This document shows positions 58,976-64,000 of a stretch of 64,000 nt of DNA, piece by piece. The first letter of the stretch is position 1, and each line of letters starts with the position of its first letter. The position numbers and the translations under genes were made by a program. Source of the stretch: Cladocopium goreaui (Eukaryota; Sar; Dinophyceae; Suessiales; Symbiodiniaceae); contig CAMXCT020001465.1 in assembly GCA_947184155.2 (NCBI GenBank), positions 51,715-115,714 on the forward strand. The letters run 5' to 3'. The notes below the pieces were generated by a model. It did not search any database. It was not told the origin of the DNA and was given only the letters and a program-made list of their open reading frames with translations.

Positions 58976-59009
58976 TGAATAACAGTCAGATAGAACCATC
59001 ATCCACCAG

Positions 59010-59059
59010 GCATTTGGGGCTCAGAGCACCCGGACGAGGCATTGCTGAACAGTCCAGCG
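59010..59059 (+). CDS. plus-strand exon (50 bp)
   Basis: CCACCAG acceptor, IWGSEHPDEALLNSPA, donor GCG|GTATGC. Good third positions. With the exon at 60,285 it indicates a plus-strand gene beginning near 59 kb. Confidence 0.5.
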
Positions 59060-60284
59060 GTATGCAGCGTAGACATGCCTCAGCGGCGAAAAAACCATGG
59101 AACAACTGAAACCCGAAAAACTCGGAATTTCCTGTAAATGATTTTTTGACCGATTCCGCTGAATTGAGTATCAATCAGGGATTTTGCTTGCGGTATGCCA
59201 AGATGGATGGGTGAATACGTGGCTAATACAATGTTCCACTTCCTAGATTTGGTTCGAGGAACAAAATGCACAGGGGGGGCCAGGATTCTTGGAGATGTTT
59301 CTCGAAAACATGGTGTCGTTTTTGACTAGCAACACCTGGAAGTGCTTACTTATTGTATCTTATTATTAATGGATGATAAAACCAATCACGGAGCCAGCCG
59401 CTTGCTTGCTGAGCACAACGATCCATCGGATCATCCCAGAAAATCTCTGTTGTGATTTGTTGTTGGATGTGGTTTTGTCTACAGTAATGGGGGACACCTC
59501 AACAGGTCAATTTTAGTGAAATTATGATGACAAACCAAGGGATATTGGGGTTCCACTTTGAGAGATAAATCCATGTCCATTGTTTTGTGGTTCCCTGAAA
59601 CCTACTCAAAGTCTAAGGTCTCAACAACATCCCGGTGAGCAACTCTGACCTCAGGGTGCAACAAGCCTGTATCTATGATGCCGGAAGTGAGATTAAAATT
59701 TATTCAGTGTATTTGGTCCCAATGGTGCCCAATCAATGGAACTTATGGACTTCCCATATGTTGTGGGATTGATTTTTTGAACATTGTGTGTTTGGGATCT
59801 CTGGCACGCTGAGGAGTGGACGCTTCGTCAGACAGTGGCTTGTTGAAGCTTTCTGATTCAAGAAGGGCCTGCCAAACAAAAAGAATCCGGGGTTGGCGGT
59901 TTTGTCCAAAAATGAGGTATATACCGGTACACCCCAATCCGCTACTTCTAGCAACCAAAAAGATAGAAGAGGTCAGTTTACCACCATTTGGGCAGGATTT
60001 CATAGTTTCTATCTTCATCATGTTCCGATTGAATGAACCCAATATCAAGGCCTTGATGCCATTGTGATAGACAAACCTGCAGCCACGGGCAGGGCAAGCT
60101 ATTGGGAACTGTTCTTCCGTGCAGTGTGAAGATGTGTGACGATGCGATGTGTGAAAATGTGTGAAAGTATCACAAAATTTTGGATAGTTAGTATAGCAGG
60201 TGGCACTCAATCATGCTCAATATTAAATCAATTTGATATATTTTGCAAATAGTGGCCTTGTTTTGTTCGCAACACATGTCGCAG

Positions 60285-60398
60285 CCGTTAAGGCTCCAGC
60301 CGAAAGTTCCCGATGGCCATAAGAGCCTGGCTCCAGGGCTGTACCTGTCGGACGCGTCGGACGCTACGCTGGACGCGGATACGCCGCGGATGCTCCAG
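60285..60398 (+). CDS. plus-strand exon (114 bp, 38 codons)
   Basis: TGTCGCAG acceptor, PLRLQPKVPDGHKSLAPGLY then LSDASDATLDADTPRMLQ, donor CAG|GTCTGG. Strongly G/C third positions and no competing minus-strand frame, so the strand is clear. Family not recognised. Confidence 0.65.
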
Positions 60399-60479
60399 GT
60401 CTGGCGACATCAGCTGTATCGAAGCATTGAGATTCTTGTATTGATATAGCTAATATATGTTAATGATATGGGATAATAT

Positions 60480-60757
60480 GATAATAATTCAAGACATCAT
60501 ATATATATATAATATATATAATATAATATATATATAATATAATATAATATAATATAATATAATATATATATGTATATTTAAATGTATTTATACATATAGA
60601 GACTATATATATATAAATATATATATATAGAGAGAATATATATATAATATATATATATATAATATAATATAATATAATATAATATAATATAATATAATAT
60701 AATATAATATAATATAATATAATATATATATAATATATATATATGTATATATTATAG
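60480..60757. repeat. ATATAATATA microsatellite
   Basis: Near-continuous AATAT/ATATA repeats, about 280 bp, directly 5' of the dispersed element that follows. Confidence 0.95.
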
Positions 60758-60764
60758 GCGAAGG

Positions 60765-62540
60765 AAATTTAGAAGTCAAACTTCCGACAATATGGACAGA
60801 TGAAAAGCAGAGATGGGAAGAGTCAGAGAAGAAGAAGAAAGAAAATCAAAAAAGAGTCAGAAGAAAGAAGATCCAGGTGTGCGAAAAAGGTAGGACAGTG
60901 GCGAAACAGTGTGTTTTCCACTGATTTGTGGCTCCGGAGGGTCGAAAAATGTCGAAAAGTAGGCTCGCTAAAGCGGTGGGTGAGGAGCCATCTGGCCAGA
61001 TGAGAGATGAAAAATTGCACACCGTTGTGGCGCGAAGCACATTTCCAAGTGAAAATGTACAAAGCAGCTCAGCGTCCGGTCGCTTTTAGAAATTGCGATG
61101 TCGAAAAAGTGCACGCCGTTGTAGCGCGAAGCACATTTCCAAGTCAAAATGTACAAAAACACACCACGTTCGGAGCACTTTTGGAAGTTGAGATGTCGAA
61201 AAAGTGCACACCGTTGTGGCGCGAAGCACATTTCGAAGTCAAAAGTGTAAAAAACTGAGGGGTACGGAGCACTTTTCGACGTTCGGATGTCGTTTTGCGT
61301 GGCAAGCGCAAGGGATTGTGCACCTTGTCAAAAGTGAGAAAAAAACATGAGGGTTTCGTGGCATTTTCAAAAACGATGGCAGGCGTGGGACATTTGAAGA
61401 AGATCTGCAAAGATGCATGTCGCGTGGCAGGCAGTACAAGAGACATCTTCATCAAAGATGTTGGGAGGTTCGGGCGCTGATTTCCTGCGAGGGGTTGCAT
61501 TTTGGAGCATCAGATCGCTGAGATGATTTTGCGTGACAGGTGCAGCACTTCGTGTGACCTGGCATCACTTTTTCGTGGTAGGCGCAATACTTTAGACAGG
61601 TGGAGTGGAAAAATCGCAAAACGCATTGGTACGAGGCTGTCAGCTCTGCACTCAGCTTTCCATTTTTGAAGGAAGTCTCGCAGAATTGTGTCGTTTTTAA
61701 TGTTGTCAAGTTCAAAAATTGAGGAAGTCTCGCAAAATTGTGTCGTTTTTGATGTTGAAAAGTTCAAAAATTGAGGACGTCTCGCAGAATTGCTGCGTTT
61801 TCAAGCATGCAGATAGACAGACAGACAGACAGATGGATAGATGGATGGATGGATAGATGGATGGATGGATAGATGGATGGATGGATAGATAGATAGATAG
61901 ATAGATAGACAGATAGATAGATAGACAACTACAACTACCACTACCACCACACTACACTACTTTTACAACTACAAATGCAAAAATACTACGCTACATTACA
62001 GTACACTAATTACACTAGACTACGCTAATTACATCTAGTTACACTACACTACACCAATTGCACCAACAACTATACAACAACTACTACTACCACAACTACA
62101 ACTACAATTACAACTACACTACACTACACTAATTACACTGCAGCACACTACAACTACAAATGCAACTACAACTACAACCACACTACATTACACAACGCTA
62201 CGCTACACTGATTACATTGCATTACACTGAAACTACAACTGCAGCCGCAACTGCAGCTGCAACTACGACGACAACGACCACTACATTACACTACACTACG
62301 CTACACATACTACACTAGACTACACTACACTATACCACGCCACACTACACAACACTGCACGACATTGCAGTGCAATACACTACATTAATTACACAACACC
62401 ACGACTACAACTGCAACTGCGCTTGCAAATACACTAATTGCACTACATTACAGTTACAGCTCCACTACACTACACTACAACTACAGCTACAACTGCAACT
62501 ACAACTACAACTGCACTAATTACACCACACTACATCCAGC
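60765..62540 (+). repeat. composite dispersed element with ACTAC-rich tail
   Basis: Begins with a plus-strand Lys/Glu-rich frame (KLPTIWTDEKQRWEESEKKK) that I remember recurring in many predicted Symbiodiniaceae proteins (recall only). Then three 94-bp tandem copies (starting 61,017, 61,111 and 61,205; GTTGTGGCGCGAAGCACATT), three 52-bp copies (61,671-61,790; GGAAGTCTCGCAGAATTGTG), a GATA/GATG microsatellite (61,808-61,926) and a 600-bp degenerate ACTACA tail (61,927-62,540). Ordered modules with a simple-repeat tail suggest a retroposed or rolling-amplified repeat family rather than a host gene. No reverse transcriptase or transposase seen. Confidence 0.7.
61808..61926 (+). repeat. GATA/GATG microsatellite
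   Basis: GACA, GATA and GATG tetranucleotides in tandem, about 30 copies, within the dispersed element. Confidence 0.95.
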
Positions 62541-63280
62541 AGTTGTGGTAAGGTGACCACTGCAACCATTGCAACCATTCCAAAAAACACAACTCCAACC
62601 ACCTGTCGGTCCATCAGTGGATTCGCTCTGCCATCCGTGATTCACAACAACCAACCTCTCCTATAGGTTTCCTATGTGCGGTACTATTGGTATACCGGAT
62701 AGATGAACCATTATCCATTATCTAATTCTCGATATCTACTGTGTGGACTGTGTGGATTACAGTATATGACTCTATCATATTCGATCATATATTATCTATT
62801 ATCGTCCATTATCCATGAACCATGTCCATCAACAACTGACTATCTGTTATAGCTATTATCGGATGTGGTATATGCTGGTCAACAAGCCATCCATGAAATA
62901 TCAGCATGAGACCACTTTAAGAACTAATATGCATATCACCTTCTGCAAAACATGAGATGGTTGTTTCTGCACTTCCCAAAGTACGAGTAGGGTTCTGTCA
63001 GAGTCTGTGGAGTCTGTGTCTTTCTGGCTATGTTGATCAGAGGTATTTTTGATCTGAGCAAGCTGTGTTGGTGAAAGCACCAAAAGAACAACTTGTCCCT
63101 CCTTCTAAATTTCCTCTAGCATCGATATTCAACTCTCACTTGTGAAGCCGTGGTTAATACATATATAATTAATATACATATTATATCATATATATATATA
63201 GATATGGCAGTATTCAGTATTCAATATTAGTCCCCTGGCAAACAAGGCCCTACCGCATGTTCTTTTTCGCGGCACTTGTG
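62540..63280. other. no gene seen
   Basis: AT-rich with short ATTATCCATTATC-like repeats around 62,700-62,880 and a TATATA run near 63,190. No exon with good sites. Confidence 0.4.
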
Positions 63281-63281
63281 C

Positions 63282-63353
63282 ATGCAGGATAAAGAAGGCC
63301 ACGCCCATTGCAAAGACCTCACTGGTCATGCAGGCGGGTGGTTCATGGTACCG
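63282..63353 (-). CDS. exon of a protein-kinase-like domain (72 bp)
   Basis: GGGAG acceptor, RYHEPPACMTSEVFAMGVAF then FILH, GC donor (CAT|GCACAAG). It resembles protein kinase subdomains VIII-IX: the pattern (Y-x-x-P-E ... D-V-F-S-x-G-V-x-L-F-x-L) with Ser-Glu replacing the usual Ser-Asp before Val-Phe. If correct, the Asp that stabilises the catalytic loop is Glu here, hinting at an atypical or inactive kinase. Only one exon is visible, near the window edge. Confidence 0.45.
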
Positions 63354-63399
63354 CTCCCGTGTCATCAGCTATATGGCTGGGAAATCCCTGATAAATGAC

Positions 63400-64000
63400 G
63401 CGTTGAATTGGAACATCATCGAACTAAATGGGGAAAATGAACAAAATGTGTTCCAGCTAGCAATGCCTGATGACACCAAAGGATGGTTATATACTTATAC
63501 ATAGCTCATGCCAGGGTTTAGTTTTGACATCCGGACGGACATTAATTTTACTGGCAGTTGTGGATGTGAGTGGATGCTGATCATGAAGATACCGAGAAAT
63601 CGTGGCCTCAGCGAGGAAACAAAACGATATGGCAAAAGATTGGCGCATGATCATTTGACAGGATTTGAAAGGATAAAAGCCAAAGGGCTTGCAGCAGTTT
63701 AAAACATACCGTAGTACCATTAAGTTCTGTTTCAGAAAGTGTCATTGCACCTGAATTAAAGGAAATGACTTTCTCTTTTGCTCCAACAGAAGGAGTGCGA
63801 AGTTCTGTTTCGAATTTTGGCTCTTACCGCAGGGCTTTTGTACCATGTATTATATTAACAACCATCAAATCTCTTTCAAACGAGCATCGTGGGAAAGCGA
63901 TAGGCCCATCTTGCAAATTCCCATAACATGCCAAGCTCCGAAAACAACAAAATTCTGCAAGACACGTCCACAGGACCCACAGTGTAGCCACGAAAGCTGG
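63400..64000. other. window end, unresolved
   Basis: A 64-codon plus-strand frame at 63,508-63,702 (ends RIKAKGLAAV, stop TAA) reads well but has A/T third positions and no splice context; it could be an element remnant. No further kinase exon was found on the minus strand to 64,000. Confidence 0.3.

Overview
The window looks like nuclear DNA of a dinoflagellate, probably a member of the Symbiodiniaceae. Four things point there. Genes are split into very short exons (16 to 243 bp here) separated by AT-rich, repeat-filled introns. Introns whose reading phase can be checked often start with GC, and sometimes GA, instead of GT. Two sequences match the 3' end of the dinoflagellate spliced leader (14 of 14 bases at 12,772-12,785 and 11 of 11 at 47,702-47,712). 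DUF4116 repeats, common in dinoflagellates, occupy the middle of the window. No prokaryotic operon, CRISPR array, rRNA or tRNA gene was seen.

Nearly every supportable exon up to about 58.4 kb lies on the minus strand, so the text is read from high to low coordinates. A kinase-like exon sits near 63.3 kb. Unidentified minus-strand exons lie at 56.3-58.4 kb and 49.8-53.6 kb. From 49.0 kb to 24.0 kb there are exons of phosphopantothenoylcysteine synthetase (PPCS, coenzyme A synthesis). The N-terminal half is at 49.0-45.1 kb and the C-terminal half at 27.4-24.0 kb; together they cover nearly the whole enzyme once, in order. Two things sit between those halves on the same strand. One is an uninterrupted 560-codon membrane/PAS-like gene (47,652-45,970) inside a PPCS intron, with a relict spliced leader just upstream, so it looks like a retrogene. 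The other is a run of about 15 exons encoding DUF4116 repeats (44.5-35.6 kb), which is either a nested gene or a domain inserted into PPCS. Below 22 kb a long series of minus-strand exons encodes an unrecognised protein or proteins: Trp/Gly-rich repeats, acidic and basic segments, then Gln-rich coiled coil. Two clear plus-strand exons at 59.0 and 60.3 kb mark a strand switch near 58.5-59 kb.

Repeats make up much of the rest: a 2.4-kb array of a 9-bp unit (6.0-8.4 kb); a two-block higher-order array of 117-bp units (29.1-33.3 kb); a 14-bp ACACTCC/ACACTTT array (33.3-34.0 kb) that ends in four hairpins sharing the loop TGTTC; TA microsatellites (39.7, 54.1-54.9, 58.7-58.9, 60.5-60.75 kb); and a composite dispersed element at 60.77-62.54 kb.

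Exon edges were chosen by hand from reading phase, AG acceptors and GT/GC/GA donors. Those stated to the base are phase-checked or flanked by good sites; rounded ones are approximate. No transcript data were available.
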